A DNA stretch of 64,000 nt, taken from Flavobacterium sp. Lineage in GTDB: Bacteria > Bacteroidota > Bacteroidia > Flavobacteriales > Flavobacteriaceae. This document shows positions 35,285-45,151 of the stretch, one piece after another. Location of the stretch: contig DNNO01000021.1 of assembly GCA_003497625.1 (NCBI GenBank), forward strand, positions 41,602 to 105,601, given 5' to 3'. Made by a program: the position numbers and the translations under genes. How positions within the stretch are numbered: position 1 is the stretch's first letter; every line of letters starts with the position of its first letter. The notes under the pieces are model-generated. The model did no database searches, was not told the DNA's origin, and saw only the letters and a program-made list of their open reading frames with translations.

Positions 35285-35998
35285 TTAGGAAAAAACTTCT
35301 TTTAAAACTTCTAACGATTTTGGTTTTTTGAAGCCATCTAAATGTAACGTGTAGAAATCTAAGAGGATTTTCAGCAAAATTTGACGTTCTATTCCAGCAA
35401 ATACTTTTTGGTCTGCATCAAATTTTAAGTCTAATAATTTTTTGAACAAATGCGTTTCGTGTTCAGTTAACGAATTTACACTTTGAAAAGGCGTAAAATA
35501 ACCTTCTTTAGTATCAAAAAAAGGAAAATCTATTTCGGTTACATCGGGATAAAAACCTAAGTACTTTGTTACTTCCATCATTAAAATGAGATGAAAATTC
35601 GCCATTTCGTCGTGTGTATCTAACCAAAGTAGCGCCGTTTCTAAAAACGAGAATAAATTTTGATTTTTTTCTTCTTCTTTGATGGCGTGATGTAAAATTT
35701 CGGAGAGAAAAATCACAATCGTACTTTTAACAATGTCTGTGTTTATAGTGTAATAGCTGTGCGCTAATCGAATTTCTTTAAAATGTTCGAGCGTGCCTTT
35801 ATTTTTGTGATTGGCTTCGATTTCAATAATGGTTAACGGCTGAAAATAGGCAATTTTTTGATTGGCTTTTTTGTTAGAATAGGCACTTTGCACAAAATAA
35901 CTTTTTAAACCATTGGATTGCGTAAAACACTTTACAATCAAGCTTTTTTCTTGAAACTTTAAGGAAGAAAGAACGATGGCTTTAGTTTTGACTAGCAT
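35285..35998 (-). CDS. recO: DNA repair protein RecO
   Basis: Helps load RecA in recombinational repair. The N-terminal OB fold starts LVKTKAIVLSSLKFQEKSLIVKCFT, followed by an all-helical region. The Cys-rich zinc finger of many RecO proteins is not visible, as usual in this lineage. 237 residues. Its start overlaps the end of the GT-C-like gene by 17 bp, and porZ lies beyond it, an arrangement seen in flavobacteria. Confidence 0.88.
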   Translation of the reverse strand: MLVKTKAIVLSSLKFQEKSLIVKCFTQSNGLKSYFVQSAYSNKKANQKIAYFQPLTIIEIEANHKNKGTLEHFKEIRLAHSYYTINTDIVKSTIVIFLSEILHHAIKEEEKNQNLFSFLETALLWLDTHDEMANFHLILMMEVTKYLGFYPDVTEIDFPFFDTKEGYFTPFQSVNSLTEHETHLFKKLLDLKFDADQKVFAGIERQILLKILLDFYTLHLDGFKKPKSLEVLKEVFS

Positions 35999-37259
35999 TG
36001 ATATCCTTGTTTTTATAATATGAATTTATCCCAATGACACAAAAAACAAAAATGATTCCTTGTAACGGCATCATAAATCTTGAGCAATTAATTGGACCCG
36101 TAATTAAAACGCAATAAAAAAACAGTATTATTATGTAATTTAGGTAAAAACTATATTTATTAAAAATCAAAGCATAAGAAACCCAAAAAACCTTTAACAT
36201 TGCAAACAAAAAAACTGGAATCAAAAGTAAATAAATAACAAAAAAACTATTTTCAAATAAACTTGAAAACGGCTTCTTACCATTTAAGATTTCCAAAAAA
36301 CCTTCACTACCATCCTCCTTCTTAAAAAATGTCATCAAATCAAAACGACCAGGATCTAAAACCCCTCTAAAAGCATTTACAACATGATAAAAAGTATATC
36401 TAAAAAAATCATCTTTAATTGTTGAAATTCCTATTTGCTTTAAGTATTCATTTTGTTTTTGAAAATTCATTTTCTCATACTCTACATCATAAATTGAATC
36501 TAACCATATTTGAGCTTCTTTTGGAGAGTTTGTAAATGATTTGAAATAAAACAAATTATAATTAATTAGGCTTTTATTTTCTATTGAAGAAAAATGCTTG
36601 TAACCTGTTCGTGTTTCGTTGTGATGCAGATATAATTGCAAGAGTAGGATAGGCAGAAATATGGAAAAACTAAAAACTTTTTTCTTAAAAAAGAAAATAA
36701 AAAAATAAACAAGATTCAAATATATAAATGGATAGAATACAGGTTTAGTAAACGCCAACAGTATGGTTAAAATTTGTATGAAGAAAAAATTTCGACTGGA
36801 CCATTTTTGAGTAAAAAACCAAAACTTTAAATTAATTAACAACATCAACAACCATTCAGACATAATTAATTGAGAATATATAAAAATTGATGGAGTTAAA
36901 AGAAAAAAAAGAACATGATATGGTTTTATTTGGATGTTAAATTTTTTCAAAATTTGAACCAAAATAAAACTGTTTAAAAAAGCAAAAAATGTCTGAATAA
37001 GAACTATAATTTCAATTTTGAACTTTAAAAGAAAAGATAGAAATAAAGGATAAAAAAATGGTCTTTTGGTTAATAATGAGGGGTTAATACTTGAATCAAA
37101 AAACGTTTGATTAGAAATGATCTTTGCTATTTCGATGTATTCATAAGAATCCACTAAAAAATAATTTTTAGACAATACTCTAAAAAAATAGAAAAAAAGG
37201 AAAAGAATAGCTAGAGATGAATAAAATCGTTTTTCGTTTGAATCTAATTGAATACTCAT
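35982..37259 (-). CDS. Multi-pass membrane protein, GT-C-like (ArnT/PMT style)
   Basis: 425 residues with about ten predicted membrane helices. Near the first loop, LVDSYEYIEIA resembles the acidic motif of GT-C glycosyltransferases that use polyprenyl donors; a periplasmic loop with NETRTGYKHFS follows. Phe- and Ile-rich, and more AT-rich than porZ or recO. Activity is not proven. It lies directly between porZ (2 bp) and recO (overlap), so it is a possible insertion into a conserved pair. Confidence 0.5.
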   Translation of the reverse strand: MSIQLDSNEKRFYSSLAILFLFFYFFRVLSKNYFLVDSYEYIEIAKIISNQTFFDSSINPSLLTKRPFFYPLFLSFLLKFKIEIIVLIQTFFAFLNSFILVQILKKFNIQIKPYHVLFFLLTPSIFIYSQLIMSEWLLMLLINLKFWFFTQKWSSRNFFFIQILTILLAFTKPVFYPFIYLNLVYFFIFFFKKKVFSFSIFLPILLLQLYLHHNETRTGYKHFSSIENKSLINYNLFYFKSFTNSPKEAQIWLDSIYDVEYEKMNFQKQNEYLKQIGISTIKDDFFRYTFYHVVNAFRGVLDPGRFDLMTFFKKEDGSEGFLEILNGKKPFSSLFENSFFVIYLLLIPVFLFAMLKVFWVSYALIFNKYSFYLNYIIILFFYCVLITGPINCSRFMMPLQGIIFVFCVIGINSYYKNKDINASQN

Positions 37260-37261
37260 AA

Positions 37262-39550
37262 CTATCTAATAATCATCACTTTTTTCACAGTAGAATCGGT
37301 TCCGTCTTGACTTGCTACAAAAATCATATAAACTCCGGATGCTACTTTGTGTTTTCCGAAAGCCTTAGTGTCCCATTCGATAGTTCCTCCTGATGAAGTA
37401 GTTTCATAAACTAAATTTCCTTCGATATCTGTGATTTTGATATTAGCTTTGTCTGTTAAACCACTAATCTTTACCGTTCCTAAAAACTCTGGTCGCACTG
37501 GATTTGGATACACGTAAACATCTCCTAAACTATCACTTGGTTTAGTTGAAGTTCCTAAAAACGAAACAATTCCTTTATCGGTAGCAAAAAACACTTCCCC
37601 AGAAACGCCATCAATTTCAATATCTAGCACGTTATTACTTGGCAATGGTGAATTGCTTTTGTCAAAGCGGTAAATGGTTTGCTGACCGTTTGAAGAAACT
37701 AAGAAAACACCTCCATCGGCAATAGAAACCCATTTTCTATTAGCACCATCAACCGCAATATCTAAAATAGGTTGTTGGTAAAAAAGTTCTTGCGCTAAAT
37801 CGCCTTCTTGAATAATAATTGGAAAAACATCTAGTTCTGTTTCAGATATAAATCGGTCAACACTTGACAAAACACGTAAACCAGCCATTGTTCCTATCCA
37901 TAATTGGTTTCTATTATCTATAGCCACACAATTTACAACAGTAGTAGGAAGATCCGCATTTTCTTGGTTAATTACAATAAACTTGTTGTTATAATTTTCA
38001 TTAAAAGCTACAACACCATCGTTATAAGCAGGAATCCATTTAGTGCTGTTTTTATCAATAGCCATTGCATTGTATCTTCCGGTGGCTAAATTTGCTGTTA
38101 TTCCAGATAAATTATAGGATTGCCATTGCCCATTAGCTCTTAAAACTTTGATTCCTCTATTTACATACGCATTGGTTACCCAAAGATTCCCTTCTCTATC
38201 AAAAGCTGGACTATTGATTCTAATATCAACATAAGAAGGGTTTCCTGGCAACACTAAAGACTCTAGACCATTTGCGCCTGTATTTGTATTATTGAGTAAT
38301 TCGATTGTGTTTCCAAACATTTTTAAGAGTCCAGAAAAATAAGACGTTACATATACTTGATTTTGGTTGGATGGATTAATTGCAATATCCGACAAAGATT
38401 TTGCACCACTTAAATCGCTATATGGAATAACACTCCAACCTTGATCTGCTGTAAATGTACTGATACCTAATTCGTCAAGTGGATAAGGATTAAATGATTG
38501 ACTATAATCGCCATGTACCACCCAAATTTTGTTAGGTGCCTTTTTTAATCTAAAAGTACTGTTTTGAAGTGGTCCGTTTGGAGACATTGCTGTAAATACC
38601 GTCGGGTTTGTTAAGGCTGTAGAAAACAACCCATCTTTTTCAGTCCCTAAATATACAAATCCTCCCACGACTGAAGCGGCTGTAAAACGCACAGTAAAAT
38701 CGGGTATTTGAGTTATATGAGCTAAAATTGAAAATGATTGATTTAAAACATACACATTGTTTTGAGTAGTTACTATAAGCTCCGTTCCGTTTGTCTTTAA
38801 TTTTAATCCTGCTTGATTATGATTTAGAATTTCAAATGATGAAGCACCATTAAATCGATATGTTCTAGCATTTGTGTTTGTAGCAATCAATTGATTATTA
38901 AAAGTTACGATTCCAACCCAAAATCCAGCATCAAAAGTTTGCCATTGACTAAAATCAAACAAATTAGGATTATTTAAATTCGCTTTTCTAATACCAAAAC
39001 TTCTTGTAACGGCATAAATTTCATTATTAAAAACGGTAGTTTGTAGCACTTCTGTTTCTTCTCCAGATGCACCAATAAAATAAGTTGAAATAAATTCAGA
39101 TGTGGCTAAATCGATTACAGAAATTCCATAATCTGTAGCAATATACAAGCGACCATTGAATTCATAAAAATCATTAATTTTCTTTTTGTTTGGTGGTACC
39201 GGTACTTCTTCAATTACATCTACTTTAGTAGTAACAGAACCATCCCCATTTTGTATTAAAATTAAACCATTATTATTTCCAACGAATGTTTTATTAAAAG
39301 CATCTGAATGGTGAATTGTAGTTATAACATCTGGTTTTAGCCCTGTAATTGAATTATAAACATTCAAATTAGAAGATGCGACTGCTTGTGAAAAAAGAGC
39401 ATTTTGAGTCGAGGCAAACACGGCATTAGTCGACGATTCAACATCTACAATTTCATTGTAAGAAAAATAACCTTTCCACAATTGATTGCTTTGTTGCCCA
39501 AAAAAGAATTGGGAAATAAAAAATATAAAAATATAAATCGCTTTTTTCAT
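37262..39550 (-). CDS. porZ: Type IX secretion system protein PorZ
   Basis: Signal peptide (MKKAIYIFIFFISQFFFG), two beta-propeller-like domains rich in repeated IYAVT/LYIATDYGISVID and LWIGTMAGLRVL blades, and a C-terminal type A sorting domain (about 680-762: YVYPNPVRPEF ... GVYMIFVAS ... KVMIIR). In Porphyromonas PorZ is a surface component of the attachment complex that adds A-LPS to T9SS cargo. The organism therefore has type IX secretion, but no other T9SS gene is in the window. Confidence 0.85.
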   Translation of the reverse strand: MKKAIYIFIFFISQFFFGQQSNQLWKGYFSYNEIVDVESSTNAVFASTQNALFSQAVASSNLNVYNSITGLKPDVITTIHHSDAFNKTFVGNNNGLILIQNGDGSVTTKVDVIEEVPVPPNKKKINDFYEFNGRLYIATDYGISVIDLATSEFISTYFIGASGEETEVLQTTVFNNEIYAVTRSFGIRKANLNNPNLFDFSQWQTFDAGFWVGIVTFNNQLIATNTNARTYRFNGASSFEILNHNQAGLKLKTNGTELIVTTQNNVYVLNQSFSILAHITQIPDFTVRFTAASVVGGFVYLGTEKDGLFSTALTNPTVFTAMSPNGPLQNSTFRLKKAPNKIWVVHGDYSQSFNPYPLDELGISTFTADQGWSVIPYSDLSGAKSLSDIAINPSNQNQVYVTSYFSGLLKMFGNTIELLNNTNTGANGLESLVLPGNPSYVDIRINSPAFDREGNLWVTNAYVNRGIKVLRANGQWQSYNLSGITANLATGRYNAMAIDKNSTKWIPAYNDGVVAFNENYNNKFIVINQENADLPTTVVNCVAIDNRNQLWIGTMAGLRVLSSVDRFISETELDVFPIIIQEGDLAQELFYQQPILDIAVDGANRKWVSIADGGVFLVSSNGQQTIYRFDKSNSPLPSNNVLDIEIDGVSGEVFFATDKGIVSFLGTSTKPSDSLGDVYVYPNPVRPEFLGTVKISGLTDKANIKITDIEGNLVYETTSSGGTIEWDTKAFGKHKVASGVYMIFVASQDGTDSTVKKVMIIR

Positions 39551-39611
39551 CGCAAGTATTTAATACAAATATACTACAAACGTATTAATTTTAATTTTGA
39601 TATATTTTATA

Positions 39612-39655
39612 AAAGAAAAAAGCTCTTTCAGTTTCCTGAAAGAGCTTTTTATATA
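39612..39655 (-). terminator. gdhA terminator
   Basis: Stem AAAGCTCTTTCAG/CTGAAAGAGCTTT with a 4-nt TTTC loop, followed by A/T runs on both sides; likely bidirectional. Confidence 0.85.
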
Positions 39656-39670
39656 ATTCAAAGTTTGTTG

Positions 39671-41014
39671 TTATACTACACCTTGAGCTAACATAGCGTC
39701 AGCCACTTTAACGAAACCAGCAATGTTGGCTCCTTTAACATAGTTTACATAACCATCTTCTTCTGTTCCGTATTTTTTACACTGACTGTGAATACCTGTC
39801 ATGATGTCTTTTAAACGAGCATCTACTTCTTCACTTGTCCAGTTTAAACGAATAGAGTTTTGTGTCATCTCTAAACCAGATGCTGCTACACCACCTGCAT
39901 TAGCTGCTTTTCCTGGAGCAAATAAAACTTTTGCATCTAAGAATTGTTTGATAGCATCTAAAGTACATGGCATGTTTGCTGCTTCAGTTACACACATAAC
40001 ACCATTTGCAATTAATTTTTTAGCATCTTCTTCGTGTAATTCATTTTGAGTTGCACAAGGAATAGCGATATCTACTTTTGCTTCCCACGGACTTTTTCCT
40101 TTGTGGAAAACCGCACTTGGGAATTTTTCAGCAAAACTTTCAGCTCTGTTGTTTCCGCTAGCTCTCATTTCTAGCATGAATTCGATTTTCTCTCCAGAAA
40201 TTCCGTCAGCATCATAAATATATCCATCAGGACCTGAAATGGTAACTAATTTACCTCCCAATTCATTTACTTTTAAAGCTACTCCCCAAGCTACGTTTCC
40301 GAAACCTGAAATAGCAACTGTTTTTCCTTCAATAGTTTCTCCGATAGTTCTTAACATTTGTTGTGTAAAATAAACTACACCATAACCTGTTGCCTCTGGA
40401 CGAATTAAAGAACCTCCATAAGCTAAACCTTTTCCAGTTAAAACTCCTGTAAATTCATTTCTAATTCTTTTATATTGACCAAACATATAACCGATTTCTC
40501 TTGCTCCAACACCAATATCTCCGGCAGGAACATCTAAATCTGGACCAATATGACGGCATAATTCTGTCATAAACGATTGGCAAAAACGCATAACTTCAGC
40601 GTCTGATTTTCCTTGTGGGTCAAAATCAGAACCTCCTTTACCTCCACCCATTGGAAGAGTTGTCAAACTGTTTTTGAAAACTTGTTCAAAAGCTAAAAAC
40701 TTAAGTACCGATAAATTTACTGTTTGATGAAAACGAATACCTCCTTTGTAAGGTCCGATTGCAGAATTCATCTGAATACGAAAACCTCTGTTTACTTGGA
40801 TTTCTCCTTTATCATCAACCCATGGCACTCTGAAGATTACTGAACGCTCTGGCTCAGCCATTCTTAGAAGTACATTTTTTCCATCATACTTTTTTTCATT
40901 GGCAATAAAAGGCATTACTGTTTCAGCAAATTCTTTTACTGCTTGTAAAAACTCAGGCTCGTTTGGATTTTTGGCCTCAACAAGCGCCATAAAATCATTA
41001 ATTTTTTGTTCCAT
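39671..41014 (-). CDS. gdhA: NADP-specific glutamate dehydrogenase
   Basis: Interconverts glutamate and 2-oxoglutarate plus ammonia. The catalytic Lys lies in LPMGGGKGGSDFDPQGK and Asp in DVPAGDIGVGAREIGY; the nucleotide fold starts VAISGFGNVAWG. 447 residues, hexameric family I size. The start is preceded by a divergent promoter region (41097-41247) shared with the outer-membrane protein gene. Confidence 0.96.
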   Translation of the reverse strand: MEQKINDFMALVEAKNPNEPEFLQAVKEFAETVMPFIANEKKYDGKNVLLRMAEPERSVIFRVPWVDDKGEIQVNRGFRIQMNSAIGPYKGGIRFHQTVNLSVLKFLAFEQVFKNSLTTLPMGGGKGGSDFDPQGKSDAEVMRFCQSFMTELCRHIGPDLDVPAGDIGVGAREIGYMFGQYKRIRNEFTGVLTGKGLAYGGSLIRPEATGYGVVYFTQQMLRTIGETIEGKTVAISGFGNVAWGVALKVNELGGKLVTISGPDGYIYDADGISGEKIEFMLEMRASGNNRAESFAEKFPSAVFHKGKSPWEAKVDIAIPCATQNELHEEDAKKLIANGVMCVTEAANMPCTLDAIKQFLDAKVLFAPGKAANAGGVAASGLEMTQNSIRLNWTSEEVDARLKDIMTGIHSQCKKYGTEEDGYVNYVKGANIAGFVKVADAMLAQGVV

Positions 41015-41096
41015 TATACTATTAAACTTGTAGCTAAACTAATTCGTTAAATATGTTTCTTTACTTAAATTATCAAATTCGCAAAATTTAAGTCGA

Positions 41097-41104
41097 CAAA
41101 TATA
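41097..41104 (-). promoter_or_regulatory. Putative -7 box of gdhA
   Basis: TATATTTG on the minus strand matches TAnnTTTG, about 85 bp upstream of the gdhA start. No -33 TTTG is seen. Confidence 0.45.
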
Positions 41105-41217
41105 CATTTTAAAAATTACTTGGTATATTTTTAAGAAAAATTTATACCACATGTTATCTAATATTTAACTTATAGTATTAAGTTGTGTTTTTTACATAAG
41201 AAAAACATTCTTTTTTT

Positions 41218-41247
41218 TTTGAAGTGCAGTTTGTTTTTATATATTTG
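41218..41247 (+). promoter_or_regulatory. Promoter of the THC0290_0291-family gene
   Basis: TTTG, 18-nt spacer and TATATTTG match the Bacteroidota consensus fully, 24 bp before the ATG at 41272. This choice excludes the upstream ORF start at 41224. Confidence 0.7.
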
Positions 41248-41271
41248 TCCGATAATGGAAAAATTTTAGCG

Positions 41272-42048
41272 ATGACTAAAAAAATTAAATACCTATTAAT
41301 GTTGCTTTTAGGAGCAAATTTATCAATGACTGCACAATTTGGCTTCTCACATGAAGTTGGAGCTTTTGTTGGGGGAGTTGCTTTTCAATCTGATTTTGGA
41401 GTAAGACACGATTTTGAAACTAATGCTGGAAACACTGGTTTCGGTATTGGTTTGGTTCACTATATGAATTTTGCTTACCGTGCAGAATGTAACTGTTACA
41501 TGCCTGAAACTTATTTTAACGACCACTTTAAAGTGCGTTCTGAGTTATCTTACAACAGTACTCAATTACAGCACTTTGGTAAATGGGTCGACAGAAGTTC
41601 ATTTACAGCAGCTCAATTAAGAGCTATGAAAGGTGAAGCTAAAGTTACTGATATTGGTATGCAATTAGAATATTTTCCATTAAGTATTCGTGAATTTACA
41701 GCTACTGATGGTGCTTGGGCTCCATTTATTGGTTTAGGTGCTCATTATACTTTTTTCCAAAACGGAACTTATTCTGAATTAGGCCCAATGGATACTCCAA
41801 TTTCTACTCCAATTAAATATTATGGTGCTTGGTCAAAAGAAGGAGGAAGCACATGGTCTGTAGTTTCAAGTGTTGGAACACGTTATAAATTAACTGAATT
41901 ATCTGATTTATTTGCTGAAGTAAGATGGCAATATTATTTTTCTGACTGGGTTGACGGTTTAAATCCTGATCCTGAAGTTTATACAGAAAACAAAGCAAAC
42001 GATTGGAACTTATGGTTTCACGTTGGATACATTTATTATTTAGATTAA
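41272..42048 (+). CDS. THC0290_0291 family outer-membrane protein
   Basis: 258 residues: signal peptide (about 1-21) and a beta-barrel-like body rich in Tyr and Trp (WFHVGYIYYLD at the end). CNCYMPETYFNDHFKVRSE and LQHFGKWVDRSSF are the family blocks. A Bacteroidota family known only by locus name. Divergent from gdhA and bounded by a bidirectional terminator. The true start is ATG 41272, because the perfect promoter lies between the longer ORF start and it. Confidence 0.75.
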   Translation: MTKKIKYLLMLLLGANLSMTAQFGFSHEVGAFVGGVAFQSDFGVRHDFETNAGNTGFGIGLVHYMNFAYRAECNCYMPETYFNDHFKVRSELSYNSTQLQHFGKWVDRSSFTAAQLRAMKGEAKVTDIGMQLEYFPLSIREFTATDGAWAPFIGLGAHYTFFQNGTYSELGPMDTPISTPIKYYGAWSKEGGSTWSVVSSVGTRYKLTELSDLFAEVRWQYYFSDWVDGLNPDPEVYTENKANDWNLWFHVGYIYYLD

Positions 42049-42063
42049 TATATTTTACAACAT

Positions 42064-42099
42064 AAAAAAATCCCGATTCGTTTGAATCGGGATTTTTTG
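42064..42099. terminator. Bidirectional terminator
   Basis: 11-bp perfect stem AATCCCGATTC/GAATCGGGATT with a GTTT loop, flanked by A7 and T6, between convergent genes. Confidence 0.9.
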
Positions 42100-42115
42100 T
42101 TTTTAGTTATTTCTA

Positions 42116-43258
42116 CTATTTAAAAGCTTGTTCTAAATCTGCTAATAAATCTTCGATATCTTCAATTCCTACGCTCAAACGAACTAAATCATCAGAAATA
42201 CCTACTTCTTTTCTTTTGTCTTCTGGAATAGAAGCGTGTGTCATTAAAGCTGGGTGGTTAGCTAATGATTCAACTCCTCCTAATGATTCTGCTAAAGTGA
42301 ATACTTTTAAATTTTCTAAGAATTTAATCGCATCTTCTTTTTTACCTGATTTAAAAGTAAACGTTACCATTCCACCAAAACCACTCATCTGCTTTTTAGC
42401 AATTTCATGAAAAGGATGTGAAGCCAAACCCGGATAATATACTCTTTCCACTAATGGATGATTATCTAAATATGCCGCTACTTTTTCACCGTTTTCGCAG
42501 TGACGTTGTACACGTAAGTGCAATGTTTTGATTCCTCTTAAAACCAAGAAAGAATCCATTGGTCCTAAAGTTGCTCCTGTTGCAAATTGTTTGAAATGTA
42601 ATTCTTCACCTAATGCTTTGTCTTTGATAATTAAAGCACCTGCAATAACATCAGAATGTCCGCCTAAATATTTCGTAGCCGAATGCATTACAATATCAGC
42701 ACCTAAATCTAATGGTTTTTGCAAATAAGGAGTTGCGAAAGTATTATCAACAGCAAATAAAATACTGTGCTTTTTTGTGATTTGAGCAATCGCTGCAATA
42801 TCTGCCAATTTCATTAAAGGATTTGTTGGTGTTTCAACCCAAACCAATTTCGTATTTTCATTAATTAACGATTGGAATTTTTCCAAATCATTCATATCTA
42901 CAAAATGAAATTTGATACCACTATCTTTATATAATCTTGTAAACAATCTATAAGTTCCGCCGTATAAATCGTCCATAGCGATGATTTCGTCACCTGCTTT
43001 GAACATGCGTAACAAACAATCGGTTGCTGCTAATCCAGAAGAAAAAGCTAGACCTCTTGCCCCGTTTTCGATACTTGCTAAAGCATCTTCTAAAGCTGTT
43101 CTTGTTGGGTTAGCCGCTCTACTGTACTCGTAATCACCAACTGGTTTCCCAGGACTTGATTGTACATAAGTCGAAGTTTGAAATACTGGAGGCATTACGG
43201 CTCCCGTTACTTTTTCATGATGTTGCCCACCATGTATCGTTTTTGTATTGAATTTCAT
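42116..43258 (-). CDS. metB: Cystathionine gamma-synthase/lyase family enzyme
   Basis: A fold-type I PLP enzyme of trans-sulfuration. The PLP lysine is in MHSATKYLGGHSDV and the family motif DYEYSRAANPTRTALE binds the neighbouring subunit. 380 residues. Gamma-synthase is the common label in flavobacteria, but gamma-lyase and O-acetylhomoserine-type reactions cannot be excluded from sequence. Confidence 0.85.
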   Translation of the reverse strand: MKFNTKTIHGGQHHEKVTGAVMPPVFQTSTYVQSSPGKPVGDYEYSRAANPTRTALEDALASIENGARGLAFSSGLAATDCLLRMFKAGDEIIAMDDLYGGTYRLFTRLYKDSGIKFHFVDMNDLEKFQSLINENTKLVWVETPTNPLMKLADIAAIAQITKKHSILFAVDNTFATPYLQKPLDLGADIVMHSATKYLGGHSDVIAGALIIKDKALGEELHFKQFATGATLGPMDSFLVLRGIKTLHLRVQRHCENGEKVAAYLDNHPLVERVYYPGLASHPFHEIAKKQMSGFGGMVTFTFKSGKKEDAIKFLENLKVFTLAESLGGVESLANHPALMTHASIPEDKRKEVGISDDLVRLSVGIEDIEDLLADLEQAFK

Positions 43259-43328
43259 CTTTTAAAAAAATTTTTACAAAGGTAAATAAAAGTTGTTTGA
43301 TGCTGCTTTTTGAATCGTTAACAATTCG

Positions 43329-43784
43329 CTAAATATATTTTTTAATCGACATCATAATTCCCAAATGAATGCCTTCATGACAATTGTTAAATTCTACAGC
43401 TTCTTTCAAATTTCCCAAATGAAATCCAGTTTTAGTTTGATACGGATGAAATTCTTTGAAAATTCCAGCTTCAAAATCAGCTTTTGTTTTTTCAACCATT
43501 TCGGATAGTAATTTCTTGATTTCATCTACTTCGGCTTGCGTAGTTTTTCCATCTGGACGCGAACCATTTTGATATTTTTCAAAAAGAGAATCTGGAATAT
43601 GCATTGGTAAACCTGATAAAGCGTAAACCAATTTCTGTTGGGAAACAATAACGTGACCAATGTTCCAAATCAAATTATTGCTCATTCCTGCTGGAATTGT
43701 ATTTAATTGTTCCAACGAATAACTATCTAAGAAATTCTTGTATAATCCGCGGCTGGTTTGCCAAATTCTAAAAGTTGCTTCCAT
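43329..43784 (-). CDS. DinB-like metal-dependent four-helix protein
   Basis: 151 residues of the DinB/YfiT four-helix bundle. The three-His metal site is seen in LIWNIGHVIVSQQ and CHEGIHLGIMM. It resembles bacillithiol-transferase-like and DinB-superfamily proteins; function unknown. It is unrelated to the polymerase gene dinB at 10588 despite the name. Divergent from the ArsC gene. Confidence 0.78.
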   Translation of the reverse strand: MEATFRIWQTSRGLYKNFLDSYSLEQLNTIPAGMSNNLIWNIGHVIVSQQKLVYALSGLPMHIPDSLFEKYQNGSRPDGKTTQAEVDEIKKLLSEMVEKTKADFEAGIFKEFHPYQTKTGFHLGNLKEAVEFNNCHEGIHLGIMMSIKKYI

Positions 43785-43831
43785 TACTTAATTTTTTATA
43801 AAATTACTGATTTTTAGAATTCAAAAGGCTG

Positions 43832-43839
43832 TATTTTTG
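43832..43839 (+). promoter_or_regulatory. Putative -7 box of the ArsC/Spx-EamA unit
   Basis: TATTTTTG, 25 bp before the start codon; no clear -33 TTTG. Confidence 0.45.
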
Positions 43840-43864
43840 TACCAGAAAATGAAAAACCAATAAA

Positions 43865-44221
43865 ATGAACAAAATATACTATTTGGCTTCGTGTGATACG
43901 TGTCGAAAAATCATCAAATCATTACCTAATTCAAACCAATTAACGTTTATTGATATTCGTCAAAATCCAATTTCGGAAAGTGATTTGGAAGAAATGTACC
44001 AACTTTCAGGAAGTTACGAAGCACTTTTTAGTAAAAAAGCACAGTTGTATAAATCATTAGGTTTAAAAGATAAAAATCTAACTGAAGCCGATTTCAAAAA
44101 ATACCTTTTAGAACATTATACGTTTTTGAGTCGTCCTGTTGTTATTTTTAATAATGAAATTTTTATCGGGAACACACAACCCAATGTCCTTAAATTAACG
44201 AAAGTCCTTCAAAGTGTCTAA
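43865..44221 (+). CDS. ArsC/Spx-family thioredoxin-fold protein
   Basis: 118 residues with Cys-x-x-Cys (SCDTCRK) at positions 9-12 and the cis-Pro loop FLSRPVVIFNN near residue 90. ArsC proteins reduce arsenate with a single Cys; the SRPVVIF motif differs from the RPI/RPL arrangement, and Spx-type regulators also have CxxC. Arsenate reductase versus redox protein is not decided. Its stop overlaps the GTG start of the transporter by 8 bp. Confidence 0.75.
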   Translation: MNKIYYLASCDTCRKIIKSLPNSNQLTFIDIRQNPISESDLEEMYQLSGSYEALFSKKAQLYKSLGLKDKNLTEADFKKYLLEHYTFLSRPVVIFNNEIFIGNTQPNVLKLTKVLQSV

Positions 44222-45101
44222 AAGAAGTTGGGCGTTATTTGCCGCCACCTTAGTTTCCATCATTTATGGCGTAACCTTTACGATTGCCAAAGACGTAATG
44301 CCAAAATATGTTGACGCTTTCGGATTTATCGTGATGCGTGTTGGTGGTTCGGTGGTATTATTTTGGTTGATTTCATTTTTTGGTCCGAAGGAAAAAATCG
44401 CCAAAGAAGATTTTCCTCGAATTGTTGCCGCTGCATTCTTCGGAGTCGCTTTCAATATGCTAACTTTTTTCAAAGGATTGAGTTACACTTCACCCATTAT
44501 GGGAGCCGTTTTAATGGTAACCACACCGATGATTGTCCTAGTTTTATCCGCATTCATCATGAAAGAACGGATGGAAAATCGAAAAGTTTTAGGAATCATT
44601 TTAGGCTTAGCAGGAACGATAACTTTAATTCTCTACGGAAAATCATTGGTAAACGCAACAAATGCAAGTTTAGGAAATTTATTGGTTTTCGTAAATGCGG
44701 TTTCCTACGGATTTTACCTCATCATCGTAAAGAAATTAATGGATAAATACAACGCCTTCACCTTCGTAAAATGGATATATACTTTTGGTTTCTTGATGGT
44801 ATTACCTTTCGGTTGGGGCGAATTTCATGCGATAGATTTTGCTAATTTACCAACCGATACTATCTGGAAAATTGGTTTTGTAGTCGTGTTTTCAACTTTC
44901 TTAACCTATTTGCTAAATTTAGTTTCCATGCGCGAACTAAAACCCACAACTGTAGCGGTTTTCATCTATTTACAACCACTTTTTGCTACTATTTTTGCGG
45001 TAAGTTTAGGAAAAGACGATTTGAGTTTGGTGAAATTAATTTCGGCAGTCTTGATATTTGTCGGAGTTTATTTAGTTACTCAAAAGAAATCTGCTTCCTA
45101 A
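44214..45101 (+). CDS. EamA/DMT-family transporter
   Basis: 295 residues with ten membrane helices in two EamA repeats (about 5-137 and 150-290; FIYLQPLFATIFAVSLGKDDLS is the second repeat's motif). Exports or imports small metabolites; substrate unknown. Start GTG at 44214, overlapping the upstream gene. Confidence 0.85.
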   Translation: MSKRSWALFAATLVSIIYGVTFTIAKDVMPKYVDAFGFIVMRVGGSVVLFWLISFFGPKEKIAKEDFPRIVAAAFFGVAFNMLTFFKGLSYTSPIMGAVLMVTTPMIVLVLSAFIMKERMENRKVLGIILGLAGTITLILYGKSLVNATNASLGNLLVFVNAVSYGFYLIIVKKLMDKYNAFTFVKWIYTFGFLMVLPFGWGEFHAIDFANLPTDTIWKIGFVVVFSTFLTYLLNLVSMRELKPTTVAVFIYLQPLFATIFAVSLGKDDLSLVKLISAVLIFVGVYLVTQKKSAS

Positions 45102-45114
45102 TCAGAATTCCATT

Positions 45115-45145
45115 ACTGAACACTAAAAACTGAACACTGAACACT
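45115..45145. repeat. ACTGAACACT stutter
   Basis: Three imperfect repeats of ACTGAACACT upstream of yicC; the same word recurs at 57001. Confidence 0.65.
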
Positions 45146-45151
45146 TTTTCT

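Noticed and set aside
41224..41271. Upstream start for the THC0290_0291 gene
   Set aside because: A full promoter (41218-41247) lies in this stretch, so it cannot be translated from that start.
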